From Buttiauxella gaviniae (GTDB lineage Bacteria; Pseudomonadota; Gammaproteobacteria; Enterobacterales; Enterobacteriaceae), in NCBI RefSeq assembly GCF_040786275.1, contig NZ_JBFMVT010000002.1, positions 1,798,001 to 1,862,000 on the forward strand: a stretch of DNA of 64,000 nt. The letters are read 5' to 3'. The notes under the pieces were generated by a model. That model ran no database searches, was not told where the DNA came from, and worked only from the letters and a program-made list of their open reading frames with translations. The first letter of the stretch is position 1. Every line of letters begins with the position of its first letter. Of the stretch, positions 43,782-57,811 are shown piece by piece. The position numbers were made by a program, and so were the translations under genes.

Positions 43782-44649
43782 TTGCAATACTCCTTATTCC
43801 TGCCTGGAATGCATTGTCGCCATCCAGCACTTTCGCCTGGTAACCCAACAACTCAAGCGCGTGGATATAACGCTGGCTCAAAGAGGGATTGGCAACAATG
43901 GTGATAGGTTGTTGACGGCTCGGTGCGTAGTGGCGAGTCATCGCCGCCGCTTCGTTACCAATCAACAATCCGGATAGAAATTCGCTGACTTCGCTACGCG
44001 GTAGTTCGCCCAATACGTGGGCCGCGCGTATTTCGAAAAGGCGCGGCAACAAAGCGCCGTCGTTGATACCGCGCTTCAACCCGGCTAGAAATGCGTCATG
44101 GCTGGTTTGTTGTTCAGGCAGGCCCGCGCCAATTAAGGAGTGATTGAGCAAGATATGATGCAGTTCACCGGTCATCACCGTGCGGAAATCCTGCACCGTG
44201 TCGTTATCCGCATGAACCCATTTGCAGTGTGTACCCGGCATAATGTAGAGCGAGGCCGGGCCGAGAGTTGTCGCGCCAAGAAGCTGTGTTTCTTCGCCGC
44301 GCATCACGTTGCAGTTATCTTCACTTTGCACGCTCAGGCCAGGGATAATCCAGACGTTATCCAGCACCGGCGTGAGCTGTTGGCTTAAATCAGAAAAACG
44401 AGCCGGACACGGCAGATAGGGGGCAATTTTCCAGCCCGCGTTACTGCCCACCATTCCGGCCATCAAAACCGGCGTGTTTTTTTCACGCCAGCCCTGAGTG
44501 ACTTCATCGAACACCGCTTCTGGAGTTTTACCGTTCAGGCGCGTAACGCCTGCTGTGGTCTGGCGACTATCAATGCAAATTCCGTCCTGGTAATGCCAGG
44601 CGCGGAGGTTAGTCGACCCCCAATCAATAGCGATGTAGCGTGATGTCAT
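43765..44649 (-). CDS. dgoK: 2-dehydro-3-deoxygalactonokinase DgoK
   Basis: A 294-residue sugar-acid kinase that phosphorylates 2-keto-3-deoxygalactonate with ATP. The ASKHA-type N-terminal phosphate loop is visible as AIDWGSTNLRAWHY, and GMVGSNAGWKIAPYLPCPA and MPGTHCKWVHADN are typical family blocks. E. coli DgoK has 292 residues. Its start overlaps the dgoR stop by four bases. Confidence 0.96.
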   Translation of the reverse strand: MTSRYIAIDWGSTNLRAWHYQDGICIDSRQTTAGVTRLNGKTPEAVFDEVTQGWREKNTPVLMAGMVGSNAGWKIAPYLPCPARFSDLSQQLTPVLDNVWIIPGLSVQSEDNCNVMRGEETQLLGATTLGPASLYIMPGTHCKWVHADNDTVQDFRTVMTGELHHILLNHSLIGAGLPEQQTSHDAFLAGLKRGINDGALLPRLFEIRAAHVLGELPRSEVSEFLSGLLIGNEAAAMTRHYAPSRQQPITIVANPSLSQRYIHALELLGYQAKVLDGDNAFQAGIRSIANAVAN

Positions 44650-45329
44650 GTGATTTCCTTTAGTCGTCTGGTGGAGCTGGCAATCATTGCCAGCGCGGCT
44701 TTTTCCGCAGCCTGGCTATCCTGATGGCGAATGGCATCGAACAGCATTTTGTGTTCCTGAAGCGTTCGCGGCATGTTGGCTTCATCGCCCATCCAGGTGC
44801 GTTCAAAAACGGCACGCTGGAGTGAACTGATGGCAATGCTTAACTGCTGTAAAACCGGGTTATGTACGGATTCCAATACCGCTTCGTGGTAGCGAATATC
44901 CGCTTCATTAAACGCATCCCGATCCTGATTATTTGCCACCATGTCGTTAAGTGCGCCTTCGATACGCGCCAGATCGCTGGAGGTGGCGCGTTCTGCCGCC
45001 CAGCGGGCAATCGCAGGCTCGACCAGGTTTCGCACTTCGCTCATGGCGCTAATCAGGCGCGGGTCATAGTCGTTTTCCAGCACCCACTGCAGCACGTCGG
45101 TATCAAGGTAATTCCACTGATTGCGTGGCTGCACAAAAGCACCGCGATAACGTTTCATTTCGACTAACCGCTTCGCCATCAAAGAACGAAAAACTTCGCG
45201 GATAATATTGCGTGAGGTTTCGAACTCCTCGCAAAGTTCGGCTTCTGACGGCAGTGCCGCACCCGGTGCGTACTTCCCGCCGATAATTTGTTTACCCAGC
45301 GTCACGATAATGCGATCGGTCTTAGTCAT
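44646..45329 (-). CDS. dgoR: GntR-family repressor DgoR
   Basis: A 227-residue FadR-type (FCD) regulator. The winged helix-turn-helix covers residues 1-70 (ALPSEAELCEEFETSRNIIR), and the FCD ligand domain has the metal-binding pattern with D and H residues in DIRYHEAVLESVHNPVL. In E. coli DgoR represses the operon it heads and is released by D-galactonate. Palindromic operator candidates lie 110-140 bases upstream. Confidence 0.95.
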   Translation of the reverse strand: MTKTDRIIVTLGKQIIGGKYAPGAALPSEAELCEEFETSRNIIREVFRSLMAKRLVEMKRYRGAFVQPRNQWNYLDTDVLQWVLENDYDPRLISAMSEVRNLVEPAIARWAAERATSSDLARIEGALNDMVANNQDRDAFNEADIRYHEAVLESVHNPVLQQLSIAISSLQRAVFERTWMGDEANMPRTLQEHKMLFDAIRHQDSQAAEKAALAMIASSTRRLKEIT

Positions 45330-45438
45330 GGTTTGCCCTGTTCAAATTCAGTAGTAACCACACTTTACCGTGGGCGCTGAAAAACACCGCTACTTTGAAG
45401 TACAAATGTGAAGTACATAGCCCTCTACATGTGCACAA

Positions 45439-45468
45439 TGTAGTACAAACATATTATGTTGTACTACA
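45439..45468. promoter_or_regulatory. Candidate DgoR operator
   Basis: A perfect 10-bp inverted repeat, TGTAGTACAA then 10 AT-rich bases then TTGTACTACA, lies 110 bases before dgoR. Related half-sites (GAAGTACAAATG, GAAGTACATAG, near 45396-45420) sit closer to the gene. The GTAC-containing arms fit a FadR-type dimer. Confidence 0.75.
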
Positions 45469-45507
45469 ATCCAGATCACAAAACAGACAGCCCACAAAAA
45501 TGAAAGC

Positions 45508-45538
45508 AAAAAAAACCCTGACGTAATCGGTCAGGGTT
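45508..45538 (-). terminator. Terminator of yidA
   Basis: On the minus strand AACCCTGAC and GTCAGGGTT form a stem followed by TTTTTTTGC, 20 bases after the yidA stop and before the dgo promoter. Confidence 0.92.
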
Positions 45539-45557
45539 GTGTCGTGTCAAAGACATC

Positions 45558-46370
45558 TCAGTTCAAAACAAACTTCTCTATCGCGTACGCCACACCATCC
45601 TCAAGATTCGATTTAGTAACGAAGTTACTGACTTCTTTCACTTTATCGATGGCATTTTCCATAGCAACACCGATCCCTGCGTATTCCAGCATCGCAATAT
45701 CATTTTCCTGATCGCCAAGCGTCATCACTTCCTCTTGCTTGATACCGAGGGACTCTGCCAGGGCTTTCACGCCGGTGCCTTTGTTGACGCGCTTGTCGAG
45801 TATCTCAAGGAAATAAGGTGAGCTTTTCAGCAAGGTATAACGCTCATACACATCGTCAGGAATTTTAGCGATCGCTTTATCCAGAATCGCAGGCTCATCA
45901 ATCATCATCACTTTCAGGTATGCGCCATTTTTATCCATGTTTTCTGGCTCGCTGAACACCAGCGGGATATTGGCGATAAAGGATTCATGAACGGTGTAGT
46001 AGCTGATGTCGCGGTTCGCGGTGTACAGCGTGTGGCGATCCAGCGCATGGAAGTGAGAACCCACATCACGGGAGAGCTGTTCCAGGAAACGATAGTCATC
46101 GTAATTAAGTGCGGTTTGCGCCACGGTGCTGCCGTCACCTGCCTTCTGCACCAGCGCACCGTTATAGGTGATGCAATAATCGTTTGGCTTATCCATATGC
46201 AGCTCTCTGAGATAGCTCTCAACACCTGCAAAAGGGCGCCCGGTACACAAAACAACGTTAACGCCGCGTTCACGCGCGCTGGCGATGGCAGCTTTAACGG
46301 CTGGAGAAATGGTGTGGTCTGGCAGCAACAATGTGCCGTCCATATCAATAGCAATGAGTTTTATAGGCAT
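45558..46370 (-). CDS. yidA: HAD sugar phosphatase YidA
   Basis: A 270-residue Cof-type haloacid dehalogenase phosphatase, the same length as E. coli YidA. HAD motif I is AIDMDGTLL (D9, D11), motif II is VVLCTGRPF, the lysine of motif III is in NKGTGVKALAESLGI, and motif IV is MTLGDQENDIAML. E. coli YidA hydrolyses small sugar phosphates such as erythrose 4-phosphate and alpha-glucose 1-phosphate. It lies downstream of yidB, with a terminator between them. Confidence 0.96.
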   Translation of the reverse strand: MPIKLIAIDMDGTLLLPDHTISPAVKAAIASARERGVNVVLCTGRPFAGVESYLRELHMDKPNDYCITYNGALVQKAGDGSTVAQTALNYDDYRFLEQLSRDVGSHFHALDRHTLYTANRDISYYTVHESFIANIPLVFSEPENMDKNGAYLKVMMIDEPAILDKAIAKIPDDVYERYTLLKSSPYFLEILDKRVNKGTGVKALAESLGIKQEEVMTLGDQENDIAMLEYAGIGVAMENAIDKVKEVSNFVTKSNLEDGVAYAIEKFVLN

Positions 46371-46465
46371 AGGATTTTCTGAGGTAGTGAGTTTATCCCA
46401 TGCTAACGCGATTAAGCTCGCAAAAATAGCGCTACGTTTCGCGTGAAAAAGGTCCGTTTTAGCCG

Positions 46466-46516
46466 TAAAAAAACGCCACCCGGAACCGCAAATAAAAAGC
46501 GTGAGTGGCGTTTTTT
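46466..46516. terminator. Hairpin terminator between yidB and yidA
   Basis: AAAAAACGCCAC and GTGGCGTTTTTT are perfect 12-bp complements about 25 bases apart, flanked by A and T runs, so the stem could stop transcription in both directions. The large internal loop is unusual. Confidence 0.75.
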
Positions 46517-46518
46517 AG

Positions 46519-46908
46519 CTATCTGAAAAATTTATCCTTCAGCATATGGAAGCCTTTGGTCAGCAAATCTTCATCGTGAGCAACTTCACCTGCTGGCGAT
46601 AAGGTATCGACTATTTTCGGAAACTGCTCGGCCAGCAGTTGTGATGCGCTTCCTACATCTATTCCGAGTTTATCAGCCAGTCCGCTGATTGCTGGTATGC
46701 CCAGCACCTCTTGTACTTGCTCAGGGCTAACGCTTTGATTATGCGCGCCGCTCAGCCACGAGGTAACGACATCAGAGAAACCTTTTTCTCGAAACTGTTC
46801 AAGAATGGCCTGAATGCCGCCCTGTTCATTAATCCACGTAAGGATGACTTTGAATTTACCTGCATCGCCACCCCCCATCATGCCAGTAACTTGATCGAAT
46901 AAACCCAT
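46519..46908 (-). CDS. yidB: YidB (DUF937)
   Basis: A 129-residue helical protein of the DUF937 family with no signal peptide. The start at 46908 (MGLFDQVTGMMGGGDAGKF) follows GAGGACACGGTC; the frame opens six codons earlier. Shared blocks with E. coli YidB (132) are INEQGGIQAILEQF, LADKLGIDVGSASQLLAEQ and the C-terminal MLKDKFFR. Its biochemical role is not known. It lies just downstream of gyrB on the same strand. Confidence 0.93.
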   Translation of the reverse strand: MGLFDQVTGMMGGGDAGKFKVILTWINEQGGIQAILEQFREKGFSDVVTSWLSGAHNQSVSPEQVQEVLGIPAISGLADKLGIDVGSASQLLAEQFPKIVDTLSPAGEVAHDEDLLTKGFHMLKDKFFR

Positions 46909-47034
46909 GACCGTGTCCTCTTGCAATCACGAAGTGTGCATTAGAAGTGTAGTCTCAAAGGGGTTTTAGCGCGGAAAAATAAGGGAGAGCAAGGAGGATT
47001 GCTGGTGAGCAGACGCCCACCAGCAGGGACTGAC

Positions 47035-50551
<3,517 letters not shown>

Positions 50552-51652
50552 CTACAGTCTCATTGGCATTACGACATAGGCCGCAGCCTGAGACGCTGCA
50601 TCTTCAATCTGCACACTGGAAACGGAGTCGGTCAGCAAAATGCGCACGTTCTCGCATTTCAGCGCATTCAACACGTCCAGCACGTAGCTGACGTTGAAGC
50701 CAATTTCCATATCTGTGCCGTCGTAGGTAACGTCCAGAATCTCTTCGGCTTCTTCCTGTTCCGGGTTGTTAGCCGTGATCTTCAACTGATTGGCGATGAC
50801 TTGCAGACGAACACCGCGGAACTTCTCGTTCGACAAAATAGCCGCACGTGAAAACGCCTGTTTCAGCAAATCACAACTGGCATCGAGATGTTTGTCCGGA
50901 TTCTTCGGCAATACGCGGCGATAATCCGGGAAACGGCCATCAACCAGCTTAGAGGTGAAGATAAAGTCACCAACGTGCGCACGAATATTGTTGCTGCCAA
51001 TCTGGATACGCAGCGGTGAATCACCACCGTCCAGCATACGCATCAGCTCAATCACGCCTTTACGCGGCACGATCACCGAATGGTTAGGCAAAGACTGACC
51101 GACCGGCATGGAACATACCGCCAGGCGGTGACCATCGGTCGCCACGGTGCGCAGCTCTTCGCCTTCGGTTTCAAACAGCATGCCGTTCAGATAGTAGCGA
51201 ACGTCCTGATGCGCCATAGAAAACTGCGTGGCTTCGATCAGGCGTTTCATAGTCGCCTGTGGGAGCGTGAATTCTACTTCACTCTGCCAGTCGTCCAGGT
51301 TCGGGAAATCTGCCGCTGGAAGCGTAGAGAGCGAGAAACGGCTGCGCCCAGAGCGCACTAGCATGCGGTCGCCCTCAAGCGTCACGGCGATTTCCGCGCC
51401 TTCCGGCAAACCACGACAGATGTCGAAAAATTTACGCGCAGGCACCGTAGTCGCACCCGGCTCATGCGGCTGCACCAATGCAACGCGCGCCACCATCTCC
51501 ATTTCCAGGTCGGTGCCTGTTAATGAAAGCGTTCCTTCCGCGACTTGCAACAGCAGGTTGCCGAGAATCGGTAACGTCGGACGGCCACCTAATGGGCCAC
51601 TCACCTGTTGCAGCGGTTTTAATAAAGTTTCACGTTCAACGGTAAATTTCAT
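50552..51652 (-). CDS. dnaN: DNA polymerase III beta sliding clamp
   Basis: A 366-residue clamp, equal in length to E. coli DnaN, ending in the canonical AAYVVMPMRL that forms part of the clamp-binding cleft. The cleft-forming GHRLAVCSMPVGQ and FKCENVRILL-type regions are present. It forms a dimer ring that tethers polymerases to DNA. It follows dnaA by four bases. Confidence 0.99.
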   Translation of the reverse strand: MKFTVERETLLKPLQQVSGPLGGRPTLPILGNLLLQVAEGTLSLTGTDLEMEMVARVALVQPHEPGATTVPARKFFDICRGLPEGAEIAVTLEGDRMLVRSGRSRFSLSTLPAADFPNLDDWQSEVEFTLPQATMKRLIEATQFSMAHQDVRYYLNGMLFETEGEELRTVATDGHRLAVCSMPVGQSLPNHSVIVPRKGVIELMRMLDGGDSPLRIQIGSNNIRAHVGDFIFTSKLVDGRFPDYRRVLPKNPDKHLDASCDLLKQAFSRAAILSNEKFRGVRLQVIANQLKITANNPEQEEAEEILDVTYDGTDMEIGFNVSYVLDVLNALKCENVRILLTDSVSSVQIEDAASQAAAYVVMPMRL

Positions 51653-51656
51653 AGCG

Positions 51657-53042
51657 TCACGAAGATAATGTTCTGATTAAGTTGGAGAAATCTTCTTTGA
51701 TGTCGTGGCTTTCTTCACGCAACTGCTCAATCTTGCGGCAGGCGTGCAGAACCGTAGTATGGTCGCGGCCACCAAAGGCGTCGCCGATTTCTGGCAAGCT
51801 ATGGTTTGTCAGTTCCTTCGCCAGAGCCATCGCCATTTGACGTGGGCGGGCAACCGAGCGGGAACGACGCTTGGACAACAGGTCAGCAATCTTGATTTTA
51901 TAATACTCTGCCACCGTCTTCTGAATATTGTCGATGGTGACGAGTTTCTCTTGCAGCGCCAGCAGATCGCGCAGCGCTTCACGCACGAAGTCGATGGTAA
52001 TCGCCCGGCCAGTAAAGTTGGCGTTGGCGATGACACGGTTCAGTGCCCCTTCAAGCTCACGCACGTTGGAACGTAAACGCTTAGCAATAAAGAAGGCGAC
52101 TTCACCCGGCAGACGAATGTCGTTCTCGTCTGCTTTTTTCATCAGGATCGCTACGCGCGTTTCTAATTCTGGCGGTTCTATAGCAACGGTTAAACCCCAA
52201 CCGAAGCGAGATTTCAGACGATCTTCAACACCGTTGATCTCTTTTGGATAACGATCCGAAGTCAGAATGATCTGTTGGTTGCCTTCAAGCAGGGCGTTGA
52301 AGGTGTGGAAGAATTCTTCCTGTGAGCGCTCTTTGTTAGCAAAGAATTGAATGTCATCTATGAGCAGCGCATCAACAGAACGGTAGTAACGTTTGAACTC
52401 TTCAATGGCGTTATTTTGCAGCGCTTTTACCATGTCCTGCACGAAGCGTTCGGAGTGCATATACACCACTTTCGCATTCGGTTTGCGCGCAATAATGCCG
52501 TTGCCAACGGCATGCAACAGGTGAGTTTTACCCAGTCCCGTGCCGCCATAAAGGAATAAAGGGTTATACGCGCCGCCTGGGTTATCCGCCACCTGACGCG
52601 CCGCCGCGCGAGCCAGTTGGTTAGACTTACCCTCAACGAAGTTATCGAACGTATGCTTTACGTTGACGTTAGAGCGGTATAGCTGTTCAGCCGGAGCCGG
52701 AAGGTTATCCCAGCTTGGGCGATGATGAGTTGTAGGGCGTGCAATGTGCGCAGGGGCAGTAGTAGCAACAGTCTGCTGGCTCAGGACCTGGCTGACCGGT
52801 TTGCTGCCCACTTCAAAACGCAGAGCGGGTGCATCATTACCACAAAAATCATTGAGCAGGCCATTGATGTTATTGAGGTATTTGTCTCTCACCCAGTCGA
52901 GAACAAAACGGTTTGGCGCATACAAGGCCAGCGTGTTATCGCTAAGTTCCGCCTGTAGGGGGCGTATCCACATACTAAATTCTGTGGCTGGTAACTCATC
53001 CTGCAATCGGGCAAGACACTGCTGCCAAAGCGAAAGTGACAC
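51657..53042 (-). CDS. dnaA: Chromosomal replication initiator DnaA
   Basis: A 461-residue AAA+ initiator that opens oriC. Domain I is [20 protein letters not shown], the linker covers about 90-130, Walker A is GGTGLGKTH, Walker B is [10 protein letters not shown], and the DNA-binding signature is [15 protein letters not shown]. The start is a GTG at 53042, as in E. coli (467 residues); the frame opens four codons earlier at an ATG that has no support. The linker is a few residues shorter than in E. coli. It heads the dnaA-dnaN-recF-gyrB operon. Confidence 0.98.
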   Translation of the reverse strand: MSLSLWQQCLARLQDELPATEFSMWIRPLQAELSDNTLALYAPNRFVLDWVRDKYLNNINGLLNDFCGNDAPALRFEVGSKPVSQVLSQQTVATTAPAHIARPTTHHRPSWDNLPAPAEQLYRSNVNVKHTFDNFVEGKSNQLARAAARQVADNPGGAYNPLFLYGGTGLGKTHLLHAVGNGIIARKPNAKVVYMHSERFVQDMVKALQNNAIEEFKRYYRSVDALLIDDIQFFANKERSQEEFFHTFNALLEGNQQIILTSDRYPKEINGVEDRLKSRFGWGLTVAIEPPELETRVAILMKKADENDIRLPGEVAFFIAKRLRSNVRELEGALNRVIANANFTGRAITIDFVREALRDLLALQEKLVTIDNIQKTVAEYYKIKIADLLSKRRSRSVARPRQMAMALAKELTNHSLPEIGDAFGGRDHTTVLHACRKIEQLREESHDIKEDFSNLIRTLSS

Positions 53043-53214
53043 GGCGGACTCCACTCGAACAAAGTCGATAAAATGACGAAGACTGAAAGTTTATATTCAT
53101 GATTGTTGACACACGCCGACTCTTCCTCATCGGAACCCCGGTACGGGAAGCGTGCGAACCGCTATCTGCGGTTTACCCCAGGGTGAACGCTAAAGGATCA
53201 CGATCGGGACCGCG

Positions 53215-53220
53215 GATCAT
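53215..53220 (-). promoter_or_regulatory. -10 element of a dnaA promoter
   Basis: On the minus strand TTTAGGCTATGATCCGCGGT holds a TATGAT -10 overlapping a GATC site, the layout of the E. coli dnaA p2 promoter. Confidence 0.6.
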
Positions 53221-53269
53221 AGCCTAAAGTGCGCCAGAGATCTTCTGTTTCTCACAGTTTCTTCCCGAT

Positions 53270-53278
53270 TTATCCACA
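53270..53278 (+). promoter_or_regulatory. DnaA box (autoregulation)
   Basis: TTATCCACA is a perfect R1-type DnaA box about 50 bases upstream of the dnaA -10. DnaA bound here should repress its own gene, as in E. coli. Confidence 0.9.
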
Positions 53279-53537
53279 GGGCTATTTTGTGGAGTGTAAG
53301 TGTAAACGATCCTGTCAGACGCGCAGCGCTTTACCTTCCTATATTGGAAAAATTACTGACTAGTGCACAAAATCGACTCATCTGATCTAAGGAAGATCCC
53401 TGACGATCCTTGCGCTTTAATGGGGACGCCGTATAATTCCCCACCCGTCGCGTGTCACCACGGCTTTATTTTGGTCAGATCCTGGTCGTTTTTGGGGTCA
53501 AAAAGCGAATTAAGGCACGGGAATTAAGGAAAGAGAA

Positions 53538-53566
53538 TTGACTCCGGAGTGTACAATTATTACAAT
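53538..53566 (+). promoter_or_regulatory. Promoter of rpmH-rnpA
   Basis: TTGACT, a 17-base spacer and TACAAT lie about 100 bases before rpmH. A second promoter (TTGCGC-N16-TATAAT) lies at 53410-53437. Confidence 0.8.
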
Positions 53567-53657
53567 CCGGCCTCTTTAATCAGCCACACTGAGGCGTAAG
53601 TCGTTTGCAGTTTATGCAAGGCTTCGCGCTAACCCAGTGAAATTTATCCAAGTTTAG

Positions 53658-53810
<153 letters not shown>

Positions 53811-53827
53811 TAAAAGCTAACCCCTGA

Positions 53828-54187
53828 GTGGTTAAGCTCGCATTTCCCAGGGAGTTACGCTTGTTAACTCCCACTCATTTCACTTTCGTCTTCCAGCAAC
53901 CTCAACGGGCTGGCACGCCGCAAATCACCATCCTCGGCCGCCTTAATTCGCTGGGGCATCCCCGCATCGGTCTTACAGTCGCTAAGAAAAACGTTAAACG
54001 TGCACACGAACGCAATCGGATTAAACGTCTGACGCGTGAGAGTTTCCGTTTGCGTCAGCACGAACTTCCGCCAATGGATTTCGTGGTAGTGGCTAAGAAA
54101 GGGGTTGCAGACCTGGATAACCGGGCTTTATCGGAAGCATTGGAAAAGTTATGGCGCCGTCACTGTCGCCTGCATCCCGGCTCCTGA
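53828..54187 (+). CDS. rnpA: Ribonuclease P protein component
   Basis: A 119-residue basic protein, equal in length to E. coli RnpA and differing at only a few positions. It assists the M1 RNA in removing tRNA 5' leaders. The RNA-binding RNR motif is visible as [19 protein letters not shown]. The start is GTG at 53828. Its 3' end overlaps yidD by 37 bases in another frame. Confidence 0.98.
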   Translation: MVKLAFPRELRLLTPTHFTFVFQQPQRAGTPQITILGRLNSLGHPRIGLTVAKKNVKRAHERNRIKRLTRESFRLRQHELPPMDFVVVAKKGVADLDNRALSEALEKLWRRHCRLHPGS

Positions 54188-54408
54188 TAGGCCTGATTAG
54201 GGTCTATCAGCGCCTGATAAGTCCGCTTCTCGGGCCGCATTGTCGTTTTACTCCAACCTGTTCTCACTACGGAATTGAGGCATTGCGCAGGTTTGGGGTA
54301 CTAAAAGGCAGTTGGTTGACGGTGAAACGCGTATTAAAATGCCACCCTTTGAACCCCGGTGGAGACGATCCCGTCCCACCTGGACCTTTTGATACCAGAG
54401 AACACTAA
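54151..54408 (+). CDS. yidD: Membrane protein insertion efficiency factor YidD
   Basis: An 85-residue protein equal in length to E. coli YidD, with an amphipathic N-terminal helix and the conserved core [20 protein letters not shown], then [13 protein letters not shown]. The three cysteines are conserved. It is found at the inner membrane and aids YidC-dependent insertion. It begins inside rnpA and ends two bases before yidC. Confidence 0.96.
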   Translation: MAPSLSPASRLLIGLIRVYQRLISPLLGPHCRFTPTCSHYGIEALRRFGVLKGSWLTVKRVLKCHPLNPGGDDPVPPGPFDTREH

Positions 54409-54410
54409 CG

Positions 54411-56057
54411 ATGGATTCGCAACGCAATCTTTTTCTCATCGCTTTGTTGTTCGTGTCTTTCATGATCTGGCAAGCCTGGGAGCAGGACCACGCTCCGCAA
54501 CCTCAGGTGCAACAGACCACGCAGACTACGACCACCGCAGCAGGTAACGCCGCAAGCCAGGGTGTGCCGACCAGTGGCCAGGGGAAAATCATCACGGTTA
54601 AAACTGACGTCCTTGAGCTTTCCATCAACACCCGTGGTGGTGATGTGGAGCAGGCACAGTTGCTGACCTACCCGAAAGAGCTCAAATCTAATGAGCCATT
54701 CCAGTTACTGGAAACGACGCCACAATTTGTCTACCAGGCGCAAAGTGGCCTGACCGGTCGCGATGGCCCGGACAACCCGGCTAACGGTGAGCGTCCTCTG
54801 TATAACGTTGATAGCGAAAGCTTCGTACTGGCAGACGGCCAGAACGAAATCGTTATTCCAATGACTTATACCGATGCGGCGGGCAACACCTTCACTAAAT
54901 CTTTCACTCTGAAACGCGGCGAGTTCGCGGTAAGTGTGGATTACAACGTGAAGAACGCCGGTGAGAAACCGCTGGAGCTGGCTACTTTTGGTCAGTTGAA
55001 GCAGTCCATCAATTTGCCGTCTCACCGCGATACCGGAAGCAACAACTTTGCGTTGCATACCTTCCGCGGTGCTGCGTACTCAACGCCTGATGCGAAATAC
55101 GAAAAATATAAATTCGATAAAATCGCTGACGGTGAGAACCTGAACGTTAACGCCAGCAATGGTTGGGTAGCGATGTTGCAGCAGTATTTCGCAACAGCCT
55201 GGGTTCCGCGTAATCAGGGTACCAACAACTTCTATACCACCAAACTGAACAACGATGTGGCCGCGATTGGTTATAAATCCGCTCCACAACTGGTTCAGCC
55301 AGGCCAAACAGCTCAACTGGGTAGCACCCTGTGGGTTGGCCCGGAAATTCAGGACAAAATGGCAGCCGTTGCGCCACACCTTGACCTGACTGTGGATTAT
55401 GGTTGGTTGTGGTTTATTTCTCAGCCGCTGTTCAAGCTGTTGAAATTCCTGCACAGCTTTATCGGTAACTGGGGCTTCTCCATTATCGTTATCACCTTTA
55501 TCGTTCGTGGCATCATGTACCCGCTGACTAAAGCGCAGTACACCTCCATGGCGAAAATGCGTATGTTGCAGCCGAAACTGGCGGCCATGCGTGAGCGTAT
55601 TGGTGACGACAAACAGCGCATGAGTCAGGAAATGATGGCGCTGTATAAAGCAGAGAAAGTTAACCCGCTGGGTGGTTGCCTCCCGCTGGTTATCCAGATG
55701 CCAATCTTCCTGGCGCTGTACTACATGCTGATGGGTTCCGTGGAGCTGCGCCATGCGCCGTTCGCACTGTGGATTCATGACTTGTCTGCACAAGACCCGT
55801 ACTACATCCTGCCGATCCTGATGGGTCTGACGATGTTCTTCATTCAGAAGATGTCGCCGACCACTGTGACCGACCCGATGCAGCAGAAGATCATGACCTT
55901 TATGCCGGTCATCTTTACGGTGTTCTTCCTGTGGTTCCCGTCAGGCCTGGTACTGTACTATATCGTCAGTAACACCGTGACCATCATCCAGCAGCAGCTG
56001 ATTTATCGCGGTCTTGAGAAACGTGGCTTACACAGCCGCGACAAGAAAAAGACCTGA
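54411..56057 (+). CDS. yidC: Membrane protein insertase YidC
   Basis: A 548-residue insertase, equal in length to E. coli YidC. A first helix ([18 protein letters not shown]) is followed by a Q/T-rich linker, a periplasmic beta-supersandwich domain (about 55-340) and five C-terminal helices with the hydrophilic groove; the key arginine lies in [13 protein letters not shown]. It folds and inserts membrane proteins alone or with SecYEG. A basic C-terminal tail ([12 protein letters not shown]) binds ribosomes. Confidence 0.99.
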   Translation: MDSQRNLFLIALLFVSFMIWQAWEQDHAPQPQVQQTTQTTTTAAGNAASQGVPTSGQGKIITVKTDVLELSINTRGGDVEQAQLLTYPKELKSNEPFQLLETTPQFVYQAQSGLTGRDGPDNPANGERPLYNVDSESFVLADGQNEIVIPMTYTDAAGNTFTKSFTLKRGEFAVSVDYNVKNAGEKPLELATFGQLKQSINLPSHRDTGSNNFALHTFRGAAYSTPDAKYEKYKFDKIADGENLNVNASNGWVAMLQQYFATAWVPRNQGTNNFYTTKLNNDVAAIGYKSAPQLVQPGQTAQLGSTLWVGPEIQDKMAAVAPHLDLTVDYGWLWFISQPLFKLLKFLHSFIGNWGFSIIVITFIVRGIMYPLTKAQYTSMAKMRMLQPKLAAMRERIGDDKQRMSQEMMALYKAEKVNPLGGCLPLVIQMPIFLALYYMLMGSVELRHAPFALWIHDLSAQDPYYILPILMGLTMFFIQKMSPTTVTDPMQQKIMTFMPVIFTVFFLWFPSGLVLYYIVSNTVTIIQQQLIYRGLEKRGLHSRDKKKT

Positions 56058-56082
56058 TAGCGATTTAAGCATAAGCACACGG

Positions 56083-56113
56083 AAGGCGGTCAATTGACCG
56101 CCTTCTTTTTTTC
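56083..56113 (+). terminator. Terminator of the rpmH-yidC operon
   Basis: AAGGCGGTCAATTGACCGCC forms a perfect stem closed by TT and followed by CTTTTTTT, 25 bases after the yidC stop. Confidence 0.93.
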
Positions 56114-56143
56114 GTAGAGTGGATAAGCAAAGCGCCATCCACC
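56114..56143. repeat. REP unit between yidC and mnmE
   Basis: GTGGATAAGCAAAGCGCCAT followed by CCACC forms a REP-like hairpin just after the terminator and only about 20 bases before mnmE. Confidence 0.65.
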
Positions 56144-56164
56144 AGCAATCCCGAAGGGACAGTA

Positions 56165-57529
56165 ATGAGCCATAACGAGACAATCGTTGCCCAGGCGACA
56201 CCGCCGGGACGTGGTGGGGTTGGTATCCTGCGCGTCTCAGGCCTTCAGGCACGTGAAATCGCACAAGCGATTCTGGGTAAACTTCCCAAGCCACGCTACG
56301 CCGATTACCTGCCATTCCGCGATGCAGACGGCAGCGTTCTGGATCAAGGTATCGCGCTGTGGTTCCCCGGTCCTAATTCCTTCACCGGTGAAGACGTGCT
56401 GGAACTGCAGGGCCATGGTGGCCCGGTTATCCTCGATTTGCTGCTAAAGCGCATCCTGGCACTTCCAGGCGTACGTATCGCACGACCTGGCGAGTTCTCC
56501 GAGCGTGCATTCCTGAACGACAAGCTGGATTTGGCGCAGGCCGAGGCGATTGCCGACCTGATTGACGCCAGCTCAGAACAAGCCGCTCGTTCAGCGTTAA
56601 ATTCTTTGCAGGGCGCGTTCTCCGCCCGTGTAAACCATCTTGTTGAAGCCCTGACCCATCTGCGTATTTATGTGGAAGCGGCGATTGATTTTCCGGATGA
56701 AGAAATCGATTTTCTCTCTGATGGCAAAATTGAAGCCCAGCTTAACCAGGTGATTGGCGATCTGGACGCTGTCCGCGCCGAAGCGCGCCAGGGCAGTTTG
56801 CTACGCGAAGGGATGAAAGTGGTTATTGCCGGGCGTCCAAACGCCGGGAAATCAAGCCTGCTGAATGCCCTTGCCGGGCGCGAAGCGGCGATTGTGACGG
56901 ATATTGCCGGAACCACTCGCGACGTACTGCGCGAACATATCCACATCGATGGGATGCCGCTGCACATCATCGATACCGCGGGTCTTCGCGAAGCCAGTGA
57001 CGAAGTTGAGCGCATCGGTATCGAACGTGCCTGGAACGAAATCGAACAAGCTGACCGCGTGCTGTTTATGGTTGACGGTACCACGACTGACGCAACCGAC
57101 CCGGCAGAGATTTGGCCTGATTTTATCGCCCGCTTACCGGCTCGTTTGCCGATTACCGTGGTGCGTAACAAAGCTGATGTTACTGGTGAAACGCTGGGCC
57201 TGAGCGATGTAAATGGTCACTCACTTGTGCGCCTTTCTGCGCGTACCGGTGAAGGCGTAGATGTGCTGCGCGATCATCTAAAACAGAGCATGGGTTTTGA
57301 AACCAACATGGAAGGCGGATTCCTGGCGCGTCGTCGTCACCTGCAGGCACTGGAGCAGGCCGCAAACCACCTGCAACAAGGCAAAGCCCAACTGCTGGGC
57401 GCGTGGGCCGGAGAATTACTGGCCGAAGAGCTGCGCCTGTCTCAGCAAAGCCTGAGTGAGATTACCGGCGAATTTACCTCGGATGATTTGCTTGGACGCA
57501 TTTTCTCCAGCTTCTGCATCGGTAAATGA
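56165..57529 (+). CDS. mnmE: tRNA modification GTPase MnmE
   Basis: A 454-residue GTPase, equal in length to E. coli MnmE (TrmE). The N-terminal folate-binding domain is followed by a helical domain and the inserted G domain with GRPNAGKSS (G1), DIAGTTRD (G2), DTAG (G3) and NKAD (G4). The C-terminal CIGK carries the essential cysteine. With MnmG it makes 5-carboxymethylaminomethyluridine at tRNA wobble position 34. The start follows GAAGGGACAGTA. Confidence 0.99.
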   Translation: MSHNETIVAQATPPGRGGVGILRVSGLQAREIAQAILGKLPKPRYADYLPFRDADGSVLDQGIALWFPGPNSFTGEDVLELQGHGGPVILDLLLKRILALPGVRIARPGEFSERAFLNDKLDLAQAEAIADLIDASSEQAARSALNSLQGAFSARVNHLVEALTHLRIYVEAAIDFPDEEIDFLSDGKIEAQLNQVIGDLDAVRAEARQGSLLREGMKVVIAGRPNAGKSSLLNALAGREAAIVTDIAGTTRDVLREHIHIDGMPLHIIDTAGLREASDEVERIGIERAWNEIEQADRVLFMVDGTTTDATDPAEIWPDFIARLPARLPITVVRNKADVTGETLGLSDVNGHSLVRLSARTGEGVDVLRDHLKQSMGFETNMEGGFLARRRHLQALEQAANHLQQGKAQLLGAWAGELLAEELRLSQQSLSEITGEFTSDDLLGRIFSSFCIGK

Positions 57530-57563
57530 TTTAAAAAAGTAAGCGTGCGCTCACTTTTTATCC

Positions 57564-57598
57564 ATCCCGTGACATGATGTGTGTTGCGGGATTTTTTT
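57564..57598 (+). terminator. Terminator after mnmE
   Basis: ATCCCG and CGGGAT flank an 17-base loop region and are followed by seven T residues. In E. coli tnaCAB and mdtL follow mnmE; here yieE comes next. Confidence 0.75.
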
Positions 57599-57811
57599 GC
57601 CTTTTTAGCCGAAAAAGCGAATGTATTTAGCCAGATAATCATCAATTGCAAAAAATGGCTTAGACCGCACAGCATTAAATCCAAAATATTCATACAGTTG
57701 ATCATTCACGGAAGAGTTGCCGTTTTTTTACACATACCTGGCCGTGCGTTTCGCTGCTAAAAAACCTACAATCAAGAAAAGTGTACATTGCCCATTATCA
57801 AGGAGAGACAA

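Noticed and set aside
45465-45482. CRP site before dgoR
   Set aside because: TTGTGATCTGGATTGTAG on the minus strand has one good half (TGTGA) but a poor second half, so it is not called despite possible catabolite control.
47002-47025. Hairpin after gyrB as a terminator
   Set aside because: The stem GCTGGTG/CACCAGC is present, but no T-run follows on the minus strand, so it was not called.
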